Assembly: GCA_902786725.1 (NCBI GenBank) | Contig: CADADP010000017.1 | Location: 1 to 43,007, forward strand | Length of the DNA: 43,007 bases | Reading direction: 5' to 3' | Source of the DNA: an uncultured Bacteroidales bacterium | GTDB taxonomy: Bacteria > Bacteroidota > Bacteroidia > Bacteroidales > Muribaculaceae | Shown here: piece by piece, positions 25,272 to 31,929 of the stretch | Layout of the letters: each line of letters begins with the position of its first letter | Numbering within the stretch: position 1 is the first letter of the stretch | The notes under the pieces: model-generated | The model's input: the letters and a program-made list of their open reading frames with translations, nothing else | Database searches by the model: none | Told to the model about the DNA's origin: nothing | Position numbers and translations under genes: made by a program

Positions 25272-26141
25272 GTGATAAGTGCCTCATTCTCATATAAAAA
25301 CGGTCTAAGGACGGCGATTTTGTCGCTGTGCCTGCTTTTGTCGTGCGCCTTTTGCTTGGCGCAAGAGCCCTCTGTGTCTCAGTCGGGACCCAATGAGAAT
25401 GAGGAGGTGATTCCGGCCAAAAAGACGGGTGAAGAGATACTGAAGGGCTTGCGGAGACATAAGCGCACTCAGGTCCAGCTGCCCGATAGTGCCAAGAACA
25501 CTACCGCCGCCGGTGGAGTTCGGGTGGTGAATATAGAGGGCGACACGCTCACATTCGCTTCGGTGGATTCAATCCGTGGCCTGAAAGGATTTGAAATTCT
25601 GGGGCCCGATTCAGTGGCTACGGCCCCCAATCTGGGCCGGGTGCGGGTGTTCAACCCTGACCCCATGCGCGCCATGTGGCTTTCGGCTCTGTTCCCCGGC
25701 GCGGGACAAATCTACAACCGCCGCTACTGGAAACTACCCATTATAGCAGGTGCCTTTGTGGGGCTCACCTACGGCGTGGCGTGGAACAATCGTATGCTCA
25801 ACGATTACACCAAGGCCTACCGCGATGTGATGGATGATGACCCCGCCACGCGTAGCTATATGGACTTGTTCGCGCCCACCGTTAAGGAGGAAACTCTGGA
25901 CAAGTCGTGGCTACAGAACATCCTCAGGAGTAAGCGCAACAGTTACCGTCGCTACCGCGATATATGCATCTTCAGCATGGTGGGTGTGTATCTGCTCAAC
26001 ATTCTGGATGCCTACGTGGACGCGTCGCTGGCACACTTCGACATATCCAACGACCTGTCGATGCGTGTTAAGCCCGCTGTGCTCGATTCTCGCGCAAGCC
26101 GATTGCCGGGATTGGGACTGAAATGTGCGGTGAACTTCTGA
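25272..26141 (+). CDS. DUF5683 family envelope protein
   Basis: The 289-residue protein begins at GTG 25272. It has a hydrophobic export signal (about residues 12-30) ending near LLLSCAFCLAQ, so it may be secreted or membrane-held. A variable segment follows (about 30-130). The conserved DUF5683 part starts with DPMRAMWLSALFPGAGQIYNRRYWKLP (written here in two parts: DPMRAMWLSALFPG and AGQIYNRRYWKLP) near residues 129-155. A hydrophobic segment (IIAGAFVGLTYGVAWNN) and a second near 235-255 ending in LLNILDAYVDASLAHFD suggest membrane contact. The function is unknown. It is regularly linked to parAB and an MltD-like gene in Bacteroidales, as here. Confidence 0.85.
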   Translation: MISASFSYKNGLRTAILSLCLLLSCAFCLAQEPSVSQSGPNENEEVIPAKKTGEEILKGLRRHKRTQVQLPDSAKNTTAAGGVRVVNIEGDTLTFASVDSIRGLKGFEILGPDSVATAPNLGRVRVFNPDPMRAMWLSALFPGAGQIYNRRYWKLPIIAGAFVGLTYGVAWNNRMLNDYTKAYRDVMDDDPATRSYMDLFAPTVKEETLDKSWLQNILRSKRNSYRRYRDICIFSMVGVYLLNILDAYVDASLAHFDISNDLSMRVKPAVLDSRASRLPGLGLKCAVNF

Positions 26142-26174
26142 TTAATTAACTGAATATTAAACAATTCATTAAAT

Positions 26175-28094
26175 ATGATGATTAAACGAATAACTGCAAT
26201 AGCACTGGTGTCGCTAACCGTAATCACAGCGGTGGCGGCGCCCAAAAAACAGTCGATTCTCTCACTCAAAGAGTCGATAACCGATAACGATATCGTGTAT
26301 CCCGAGAGTTTCGAGACCAACACCACCGAACTCATGCAGAACTGGTATCTGCAGAACTACACCGTGCTCGATGCCGACGTGGAAAAGCGCGATGCCGGCG
26401 TGGTTTCGGATGCCGAGTACGTGAAGCGTCTCAGCGCCATGCCCACCGCCATAGAGATGCCTTATAATCAGATAGTGCGCTCCTACATCGACCGCTACGT
26501 GACGCGCAACCGCACTCTGGTGGAAGAAATGCTGGGAATGAGCCTCTATTATATGCCCATTTTTGAGCAGGCGCTGGAGCAAGAGGGGCTTCCGCTGGAA
26601 CTCAAATACTTGCCCGTGATTGAGTCAGCGCTTAATCCCAATGCCGTGTCTCATGCCGGAGCGGCCGGATTGTGGCAGTTTATGGTATCTACAGGTAAGG
26701 GTATGGGGCTGGAAATCAATTCGCTGGTTGACGAGCGCCGCGACCCGTACCGCTCGTCGGTTGCGGCCGCCAAGTACCTTAAAAGCCTCTACGACATCTA
26801 TAGCGACTGGACGCTGGCTCTGGCAGCCTATAACTGCGGACCGGGCAACGTGAACAAGGCTCTGACCCGTGCCGGCAATTCGGAGAAAAAGAAGGACTTC
26901 TGGGATATCTACTACTATCTGCCGCGTGAGACGCGCGGATATGTGCCGGCATTTATCGCGGCCAACTATGTGATGACCTATTTCAAGCGTCACAACATCA
27001 GCGCGTCGCTGGCTAAGAAGCCTCTTATCACCGACACCGTGAGCGTGAATCGCTATGTGAATTTCAATCAGATCTCAAGCGTACTCAACATACCCATTGA
27101 GGAGATACGCGTGCTCAACCCGCAGTTCCGTCGCGACGTGATTCCGGGTAACAACCGAGCATACACGCTCACGTTGCCCTCGCAGCAGGTCTATAGCTAC
27201 ATCATGTGTGAGGACAGCATCGCCAAGTACAGGGCCGATCTTTATGCCCATCGCGAGGTGGTGGAACCTGTGTCGGAGTCGTCGGTTCAGGGCGATAACG
27301 GCTCTTATACGTGGGAAACCAAGCAGGTGACTCATTATCACAAGGTGCGCCGCGGCGAGCGGCTGGGCAGTATCGCCAAGCGCTACGGAATGTCGGTGGC
27401 CACGCTCAAGTCCATGAACCGCATTAGAGGTAATAGCGTTCGTCGTGGCCAGACGCTCCGCGTTGTCACCACCAAGCGGGTTAAGGTCTTCAAGCCGCAA
27501 GAACAGGTGGAGGCGGTGACCGACGAAAAGTTGCAGGCCAATGTGGCCGAAAGGCCGGAGGCAGGCGTGGATGCCCCGGATGTGGATGCGCCCGACGTGG
27601 ATTCGCCTGATGATACCGACACCGACGACGACAATCAGCAGTATGCCCAGGCCGCAGCGCAGAACGCCGCGAAGGCGAGGCAGAGCGCGGCAGCCGAATC
27701 ATTATCCGGTTATACTCCCTACAAGGGCTCATACAGCGTGGATAGCGACCCCGACCCCGAACCGCAACCCGAGGTGAAGTCGCAGGCGCGTGAGGCGCAC
27801 GAGCGCAACAATTACTACGCCAAGCAGACAGGCAAGCGACAGGGCAAGGAAAGAAACTACCGCAACTCACGCAGTAGTCGTGCCGCTGTGGCGCAGCCCA
27901 CCAAGCACACCGTGAAAGAGGGCGAGAACCTCACCAAGATTGCGAAGCGCAACGGGGTCACCGTGGAAGAGTTGAAGAAGGCCAACAACATCAAGGGCGA
28001 CCAAATCAACACCGGTTCCACCATCGTGATTCCGGCCAAGCAGTCGGCCGGCTCGCACAAGAAGTCGGGCCGCCGCCACCGTCGCCGCCGCTGA
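26175..28094 (+). CDS. MltD-like lytic transglycosylase with LysM domains
   Basis: The enzyme cleaves the glycan strands of peptidoglycan with formation of 1,6-anhydro-muramyl ends. The 639-residue product has a signal peptide (about 1-22). The SLT domain runs from about residue 125 to 270, with catalytic Glu150 in LPVIESALNP. It continues with AGAAGLWQFM and the AAYNCGPGNVNKAL motif. LysM 1 is at about 386-430 and LysM 2 at about 577-621, joined by a long acidic and Gln/Ala-rich linker with a direct repeat (VDAPD three times). The C-terminus is very basic (SGRRHRRRR). In many Bacteroidales the next gene is relA/spoT; here the neighbour is a convergent ssb, with a 17-bp hairpin between them. 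Confidence 0.92.
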   Translation: MMIKRITAIALVSLTVITAVAAPKKQSILSLKESITDNDIVYPESFETNTTELMQNWYLQNYTVLDADVEKRDAGVVSDAEYVKRLSAMPTAIEMPYNQIVRSYIDRYVTRNRTLVEEMLGMSLYYMPIFEQALEQEGLPLELKYLPVIESALNPNAVSHAGAAGLWQFMVSTGKGMGLEINSLVDERRDPYRSSVAAAKYLKSLYDIYSDWTLALAAYNCGPGNVNKALTRAGNSEKKKDFWDIYYYLPRETRGYVPAFIAANYVMTYFKRHNISASLAKKPLITDTVSVNRYVNFNQISSVLNIPIEEIRVLNPQFRRDVIPGNNRAYTLTLPSQQVYSYIMCEDSIAKYRADLYAHREVVEPVSESSVQGDNGSYTWETKQVTHYHKVRRGERLGSIAKRYGMSVATLKSMNRIRGNSVRRGQTLRVVTTKRVKVFKPQEQVEAVTDEKLQANVAERPEAGVDAPDVDAPDVDSPDDTDTDDDNQQYAQAAAQNAAKARQSAAAESLSGYTPYKGSYSVDSDPDPEPQPEVKSQAREAHERNNYYAKQTGKRQGKERNYRNSRSSRAAVAQPTKHTVKEGENLTKIAKRNGVTVEELKKANNIKGDQINTGSTIVIPAKQSAGSHKKSGRRHRRRR

Positions 28095-28130
28095 TACTGG
28101 CGAGGAACACTTAATGTTATGACAGATATG

Positions 28131-28175
28131 ACACAGACGAGCGCCGGTCAGTTCTTGGCCGGCGCTCGTCTGTGT
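28131..28175. terminator. 17-bp perfect hairpin between the transglycosylase and ssb
   Basis: ACACAGACGAGCGCCGG (28131-28147) is the exact complement of 28159-28175, with an 11-base loop. It lies between two converging genes and could stop transcription from both sides. No clear T run flanks it. Confidence 0.65.
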
Positions 28176-28205
28176 TGATACTTTGGAAATCTGCTGTTGG
28201 GATTG

Positions 28206-28562
28206 TTATTGCTGGACGGTGGGGGCGGGGTCGTTGTTTTGGGGGCGGCCCAGAAGCTCAAAGTTGTCAACGTAGATTTCGGTCACGTAGCGCTTGATTT
28301 GGTTCTTGTCTTCCCAAGCGCGGGTGCGGATTTTGCCTTCGATGTAGAGTTGGGTACCCTTGCGGATGTATTTCTCGGCAATCTCGGCATGTTTACCCCA
28401 CATCACAATGTTGTGCCACTCGGTGCGTTCGGCGGCCTGTGCGCCGCCTGTTCTCTCGTTGGTCGCGAGGGGAAATGTGGCCACTGTTTGGCCCTGGGCC
28501 GGATAGCGGATATCGGGGTCTTTACCCACGTTGCCCAGAAGGATTACTTTGTTTACCGACAT
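28206..28562 (-). CDS. ssb: Single-stranded DNA-binding protein lacking the usual acidic tip
   Basis: SSB covers single-stranded DNA during replication and repair. The 118-residue product contains one OB fold: [20 protein letters not shown] at the start, then [47 protein letters not shown] and [16 protein letters not shown]. These are classic SSB blocks. Family members in Bacteroidales normally extend to about 150 residues and finish in an acidic tip such as DDLPF, which recruits RecO, PriA and others. Here the protein stops after a short [10 protein letters not shown] tail. The 40 bases beyond the stop, read in the same frame, do not encode such a tip. It may be a second SSB paralogue or an unusual main copy. 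Confidence 0.92.
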   Translation of the reverse strand: MSVNKVILLGNVGKDPDIRYPAQGQTVATFPLATNERTGGAQAAERTEWHNIVMWGKHAEIAEKYIRKGTQLYIEGKIRTRAWEDKNQIKRYVTEIYVDNFELLGRPQNNDPAPTVQQ

Positions 28563-28644
28563 AGTAGTTGCGTTTAATGGTTTTTAATGAAGTGTGTTTG
28601 GTTGTTGATTTGTCAATGAGTTGTTAATCAGCGCTTTCACCCGT

Positions 28645-29535
28645 TCATAGGTACTGCGGCATGAGCATCAGCCCCACGCGTTCGTGCAGGCCGAAGAGCA
28701 GATTCATGTTGTGCACTGCAGTGCCTATCAGACCCTTGATGCGGCTGTCTGTAGCCACGTTTACCCTCAGCGTGTTTCCGTCTTTTTCGAGCGATATGAG
28801 GCACTTGTTCGTGCCGGCGGCATCGCCTTGCGTGACGTCCCTGGTGAGGAACGTGAAATTGTGGTCGTCGTAGTACTCCTCGTAGATGTTAGTGAGCACG
28901 TCGAGCGATACGTTGCATTCGGTCTCTATGGTGGCGAGCAGGCCGGGACACCGCTCGGCACTGTCGTATTCTATCTGTATCGGTGCGCTAAAGCTTGCTT
29001 GCAGGCTCTGCAGAGCAGTGCCCACTTCAGAGGCAAGTCCGGGTGCGAGCTCGTTGAATAGCGAGCCGCGGAGCGTGATGCGCAGTCCGCTATTGAGAAG
29101 CAGATTCTTGGCCAGCGGCAGCAGGCCCGGCAGAATGCCCGTCGCGTGCGCGCTGGGGCACGCCACACGATATGTGTCGTGGACAAGCACTTTGCGGTTT
29201 AGCTCGGGCAGGCCATATATCCACAGCTCCGCCGTGTCGCCGGCGATGGGGCACAGGGCTATGATGCGCAACCGGTTCTCCTGATTGTCGCATGGCGGAA
29301 TGAGGCCGGCCATCTTGTTGTCGCACAGAAAAATGACATCGAGCTGCGCGTCGGTTGCGGCACAGAAAGTGCCGTCGGTATCGCCACATAGGGCTTTATA
29401 GACCGCATCGATTCTGCGCCCTTCCAGTTCGGGACAAATCACGGCTTTTACCTCAGCGTCGGGGTGATGAATCAGCAACCCGGTGAGTTGCCCTGTCAGC
29501 TCGTTGGCTTGACCTATTATTCCAACTTTTATCAT
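28645..29535 (-). CDS. argC: Degenerate N-acetyl-gamma-glutamyl-phosphate reductase (ArgC-like), catalytic Cys missing
   Basis: ArgC reduces acylglutamyl-phosphate in arginine synthesis. This 296-residue protein is plainly homologous: YGLPELNRKVLV near 107-118, LGLLPLAKNLL-like PGLLPLAKNLLL, GTNKCLISLEKDGN and AVHNMNLLFGL near the end. The active parts are eroded. The conserved NPGC-[FY]-AT block reads CPSAHAT (126-132), so the nucleophilic Cys is Ala129. The nucleotide loop GxxGYTG reads GQANELTG (8-15). The HxHxPE block is absent, replaced by ELAPGLASEV. The protein is about 25-50 residues shorter than usual. It lies six bases after argR. It may be a regulatory pseudoenzyme or a decaying gene. 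The frame is intact and the fold blocks are kept. Confidence 0.8.
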   Translation of the reverse strand: MIKVGIIGQANELTGQLTGLLIHHPDAEVKAVICPELEGRRIDAVYKALCGDTDGTFCAATDAQLDVIFLCDNKMAGLIPPCDNQENRLRIIALCPIAGDTAELWIYGLPELNRKVLVHDTYRVACPSAHATGILPGLLPLAKNLLLNSGLRITLRGSLFNELAPGLASEVGTALQSLQASFSAPIQIEYDSAERCPGLLATIETECNVSLDVLTNIYEEYYDDHNFTFLTRDVTQGDAAGTNKCLISLEKDGNTLRVNVATDSRIKGLIGTAVHNMNLLFGLHERVGLMLMPQYL

Positions 29536-29541
29536 ATTTCG

Positions 29542-30012
29542 TTACACTTGGTTATCAATTGGGATGAAACGCGACAGCAGTTTCAGAACTTCGTCTCGTG
29601 TGACCCCTTCGCGGATGATGGCGAAAACGGTGTCGGCTCCGGCGATGGTTCCTAAAATCTGGGCCGACTGGCTCATGTCGATGTCGTAGGCCAGTCCTGT
29701 GGCGTAGCCGTTGCGCGTCTTTATCACTGCTATGTTGCCCGAGAACGCCACCGACACAAAGCCTATCTGCTGATTGTGGTTCATCAGGAGCGAGTTCTGC
29801 AGGTTGTTGTTGTCGGGGATTATATACGTGTACTTGCCGTGGTCGGTAGCCACCTTGGTCACGCGCAGTGTCTTGATGTCGCGTGAGAGTGTGGCTTGTG
29901 TCACTTTAAATCCCTGCTCAGCAAGTTTTTCGCTGAGCTCCAACTGGTTTCCGATTGGGTTGTTCTTAATGATTTCTATTATGGCTCGTAGCCGTTCTTT
30001 CTTATTCTTCAT
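29542..30012 (-). CDS. argR: Arginine repressor ArgR
   Basis: ArgR is a hexameric repressor that uses arginine as co-repressor. The 156-residue length is normal. The N-terminal winged helix shows LRAIIEIIKNNPIGNQLELSEKL then VTQATLSRDIKTLRVTKV (residues about 35-52), the DNA-reading helix. The C-terminal oligomerisation domain contains NIAVIKTRNGYATGLAYDID, ILGTIAGADTVFAIIRE, with the GT-IAGADT arginine-binding motif intact. It has a consensus promoter and an ARG-box-like site just upstream, so autoregulation is likely. The only co-transcribed gene visible is the degenerate argC. Confidence 0.95.
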   Translation of the reverse strand: MKNKKERLRAIIEIIKNNPIGNQLELSEKLAEQGFKVTQATLSRDIKTLRVTKVATDHGKYTYIIPDNNNLQNSLLMNHNQQIGFVSVAFSGNIAVIKTRNGYATGLAYDIDMSQSAQILGTIAGADTVFAIIREGVTRDEVLKLLSRFIPIDNQV

Positions 30013-30032
30013 CTGTTTTAAACTCTATTATG

Positions 30033-30064
30033 CAAATATAAATAAATATGGCCGAAAAACCAAA
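30033..30064 (-). promoter_or_regulatory. argR promoter
   Basis: On the minus strand TTTG at 30064-30061, 20 bases, then TATATTTG at 30040-30033. It is a full consensus match. The leader is about 15 bases. Confidence 0.8.
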
Positions 30065-30070
30065 TTTTTA

Positions 30071-30084
30071 TGGATATTTATTCA
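30071..30084 (-). promoter_or_regulatory. ARG-box-like operator upstream of argR
   Basis: The minus strand reads TGAATAAATATCCA, which matches the ARG-box consensus TGAATwwwwATTCA at all but one position. It lies immediately upstream of the -33 element. The consensus is from gammaproteobacteria; use by this ArgR is inferred from position and adjacency. Confidence 0.55.
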
Positions 30085-30136
30085 TTTTTTCGGTGGTGCC
30101 ACGAGTGTGTGGCGGAGATTCTGTGGTGACGTGGAA

Positions 30137-30625
30137 CTATAGTTTCTCCAGAATCCACGGTTTGCTCAGGAGCTTCATTTTCACGTGCTTGTCGATGCTT
30201 TTGAGGTAGGATACCGCCGCCACTTTTTCGTCGAACGACTTCACCACCACCAGATAATTCTTGTCGCCGGCCACCTTTAGCACAAAACTGGGTAGTCGCT
30301 CCTCGTCGCGAAGCCTTGCTGCATAGGACTTGGCGTTGAAAACCTGTTTAAATTCGGCCACCACCACGCCGTAGCGCGAAGGCTTGAAATCCTTGTCCAT
30401 ATCCACCACGTTGGCGTGGCTGCGAATAAGGCGCACGCTGTCGCCCGCAATCACTGCATTGTAACTGGTCTTTTCGGCCTCAATCTTGGCGTATTCCTCG
30501 GCTCCGATGCTCTCTATCTTTTTTTCGCGGGCAATCTCGTAGGCTCGTCTGTAGTTTTCCTCGGTGGTGTGGCATGCCGTCAGTGTAACTGTTATTGCCA
30601 GTGCTATAAGTAATTTCTTGTTCAT
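30137..30625 (-). CDS. SPOR-domain lipoprotein
   Basis: The 162-residue protein starts with a lipoprotein signal and lipobox (LTAC, Cys at 18). A helical stretch rich in Glu and Lys follows (about 22-65). The C-terminal SPOR fold (about 82-155) shows YGVVVAEFKQVFNAKSYAARL, FVLKVAGDKNYLVVVKSF and a final DEKVAAVSYLKSI helix. SPOR domains bind peptidoglycan stripped of stem peptides, often at the division site, so a periplasmic cell-wall role is likely. It lies 63 bases after the phosphoesterase gene and may be its operon partner. The gene is unnamed in my knowledge. Confidence 0.8.
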   Translation of the reverse strand: MNKKLLIALAITVTLTACHTTEENYRRAYEIAREKKIESIGAEEYAKIEAEKTSYNAVIAGDSVRLIRSHANVVDMDKDFKPSRYGVVVAEFKQVFNAKSYAARLRDEERLPSFVLKVAGDKNYLVVVKSFDEKVAAVSYLKSIDKHVKMKLLSKPWILEKL

Positions 30626-30688
30626 AGTGCCATGCTGTTCTTTTTGTGTTGCTTAATTGTTTGCTTTGCTGAGCTGTGTAGATGCCGT

Positions 30689-31216
30689 TTATCCCAGTAC
30701 CTCACCGCCATCGGGGCCCTTGATGTCGGAAAGCTCGATTATGCGGCAGTTCTGCATGTTACCTTCGTTGATTTCCAGCGTTATGAGAGTACGCACTCGT
30801 TGCCAACCTTGTCGGCCAGCCGCCCCGGGATTAATCGTGAGCACTCCGCGCATGCGGTCGGGGATAACCTTGAGGATGTGGCTGTGTCCGCACACCATCA
30901 GTTGTGGCCGCGACACGTCGAGCCTGTCACGTATTCCGGGTGCATATCGCCCGGGATAGCCACCGATGTGAGTTAGTAGCACTTTCACGCCCTCCACCAC
31001 GAATATCTCGGTCTCCTTGAGTCGGTGTCGTAGCACGCCGCCATCGGCGTTACCATACACCGCGCGCACCACCGGAGCCACTTTGGCGAGCCGGTCCAGC
31101 ACCTTTTCGTTGCCTATGTCGCCGGCGTGCCATATCTCGTCGCAGTCGGCGAAATACTGGGCAAATCGTGGGTCCCAGTAGGAGTGAGTGTCGGATATGA
31201 GGCCTATTTTCTTCAT
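30689..31216 (-). CDS. YfcE-type metallophosphoesterase
   Basis: The 175-residue enzyme is a small dinuclear-metal phosphodiesterase. The metal motifs are in order: GLISDTHSY (D8, H10), WHAGDIGN near 30-37, VYGNADGG near 53-60, LLTHIGGYPGRY near 80-91 and VCGHSHI near 108-114. The length is typical of the YfcE/MJ0936 group. The natural substrate is unknown. It is separated from ribE upstream by a single base, so the two are translated from one message; no functional link is obvious. Confidence 0.9.
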   Translation of the reverse strand: MKKIGLISDTHSYWDPRFAQYFADCDEIWHAGDIGNEKVLDRLAKVAPVVRAVYGNADGGVLRHRLKETEIFVVEGVKVLLTHIGGYPGRYAPGIRDRLDVSRPQLMVCGHSHILKVIPDRMRGVLTINPGAAGRQGWQRVRTLITLEINEGNMQNCRIIELSDIKGPDGGEVLG

Positions 31217-31217
31217 C

Positions 31218-31826
31218 TTATCGGTTGAATTCCATCATCTTGGCCAGGTATTTGCCTATGATGTCGAACTCAATGTTCACCGCCGTTCCTTCCTTGATGG
31301 CGTGGAAATTGGTGTGCTCGTAGGTGTAGGGGATAATTGCCACCTCAAAGCTGTTGGTGCCTGAGTTGCACACGGTTAGGCTCACGCCGTTCACGGCCAC
31401 ACTACCTTTCTCCACTGTCACGTAGCCCTTGCGTGCCATGGCGGGGTCGAGCTCGTACTCGAACTTGAAGTTCCAACTCCCGTCGAGTTCGGTAACTCGC
31501 GTGCACACGGCGCGCTGATCCACGTGGCCCTGCACGATGTGCCCGTCGAGTCTTCCGTTCATCATCATGCTGCGTTCCAGATTCACCTCGTCGCCTTCGG
31601 CAAGGAAACCCAGGTTGGAGCGGTCCAGAGTCTCTTGGACCGCGGTCACGGTGTATGTGCCATCGCCGTGCAGTTTCACCACAGTGAGGCACACGCCGTT
31701 GTGCGACACGCTTTGGTCAATCTTTAGCTCGTCGCAGAAGTCACAAGCGATTCTGAAATTAATGTTGTCGCCTTCGCGTTCAATTCGCACCACGCGTCCG
31801 GTGCCTTCCACTATTCCTGAAAACAT
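31218..31826 (-). CDS. ribE: Riboflavin synthase (alpha chain)
   Basis: The enzyme joins two lumazine molecules to give riboflavin in the last step of vitamin B2 synthesis. The 202-residue product shows the two tandem lumazine-binding barrels. The first starts MFSGIVEGTGRV and contains SHNGVCLTV. The second contains GHVDQRAVCTRV, then VNGVSLTVCNSGTN and FEVAIIPYTYEHTN. All are diagnostic. A strong AAGGAGG ribosome-binding site lies eight bases before the ATG, which is unusual for this phylum. The leader is too short (about 35 bases) for an FMN riboswitch. The phosphoesterase gene follows after one base. Confidence 0.95.
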   Translation of the reverse strand: MFSGIVEGTGRVVRIEREGDNINFRIACDFCDELKIDQSVSHNGVCLTVVKLHGDGTYTVTAVQETLDRSNLGFLAEGDEVNLERSMMMNGRLDGHIVQGHVDQRAVCTRVTELDGSWNFKFEYELDPAMARKGYVTVEKGSVAVNGVSLTVCNSGTNSFEVAIIPYTYEHTNFHAIKEGTAVNIEFDIIGKYLAKMMEFNR

Positions 31827-31834
31827 TTGTCGTT

Positions 31835-31875
31835 CCTCCTTTATTTGTTGTTATTTCTTGTTGTGGGCAAAGTTA
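31835..31875 (-). promoter_or_regulatory. -7 box and strong Shine-Dalgarno site of ribE
   Basis: On the minus strand TAACTTTG (31875-31868) is the -7 box; I find no good -33 element. AAGGAGG (31841-31835) is a full Shine-Dalgarno sequence placed eight bases before the start codon. Most other genes in this window lack one. Confidence 0.6.
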
Positions 31876-31929
31876 TGAAATATTTCCGATTCCTGCCACC
31901 GTTTTACCGGCGCAAGTCTTGCATTAGGC

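Noticed and set aside
23261-26200. parS centromere near parAB
   Set aside because: I looked for TGTTTCACGTGAAACA-like palindromes by eye and saw none in the parAB region; the few CACGTG or TTTCACG strings elsewhere in the window are poor matches.
31827-31900. FMN riboswitch before riboflavin synthase
   Set aside because: The leader from the -7 box to the ATG is only about 35 bases, too short for the aptamer.
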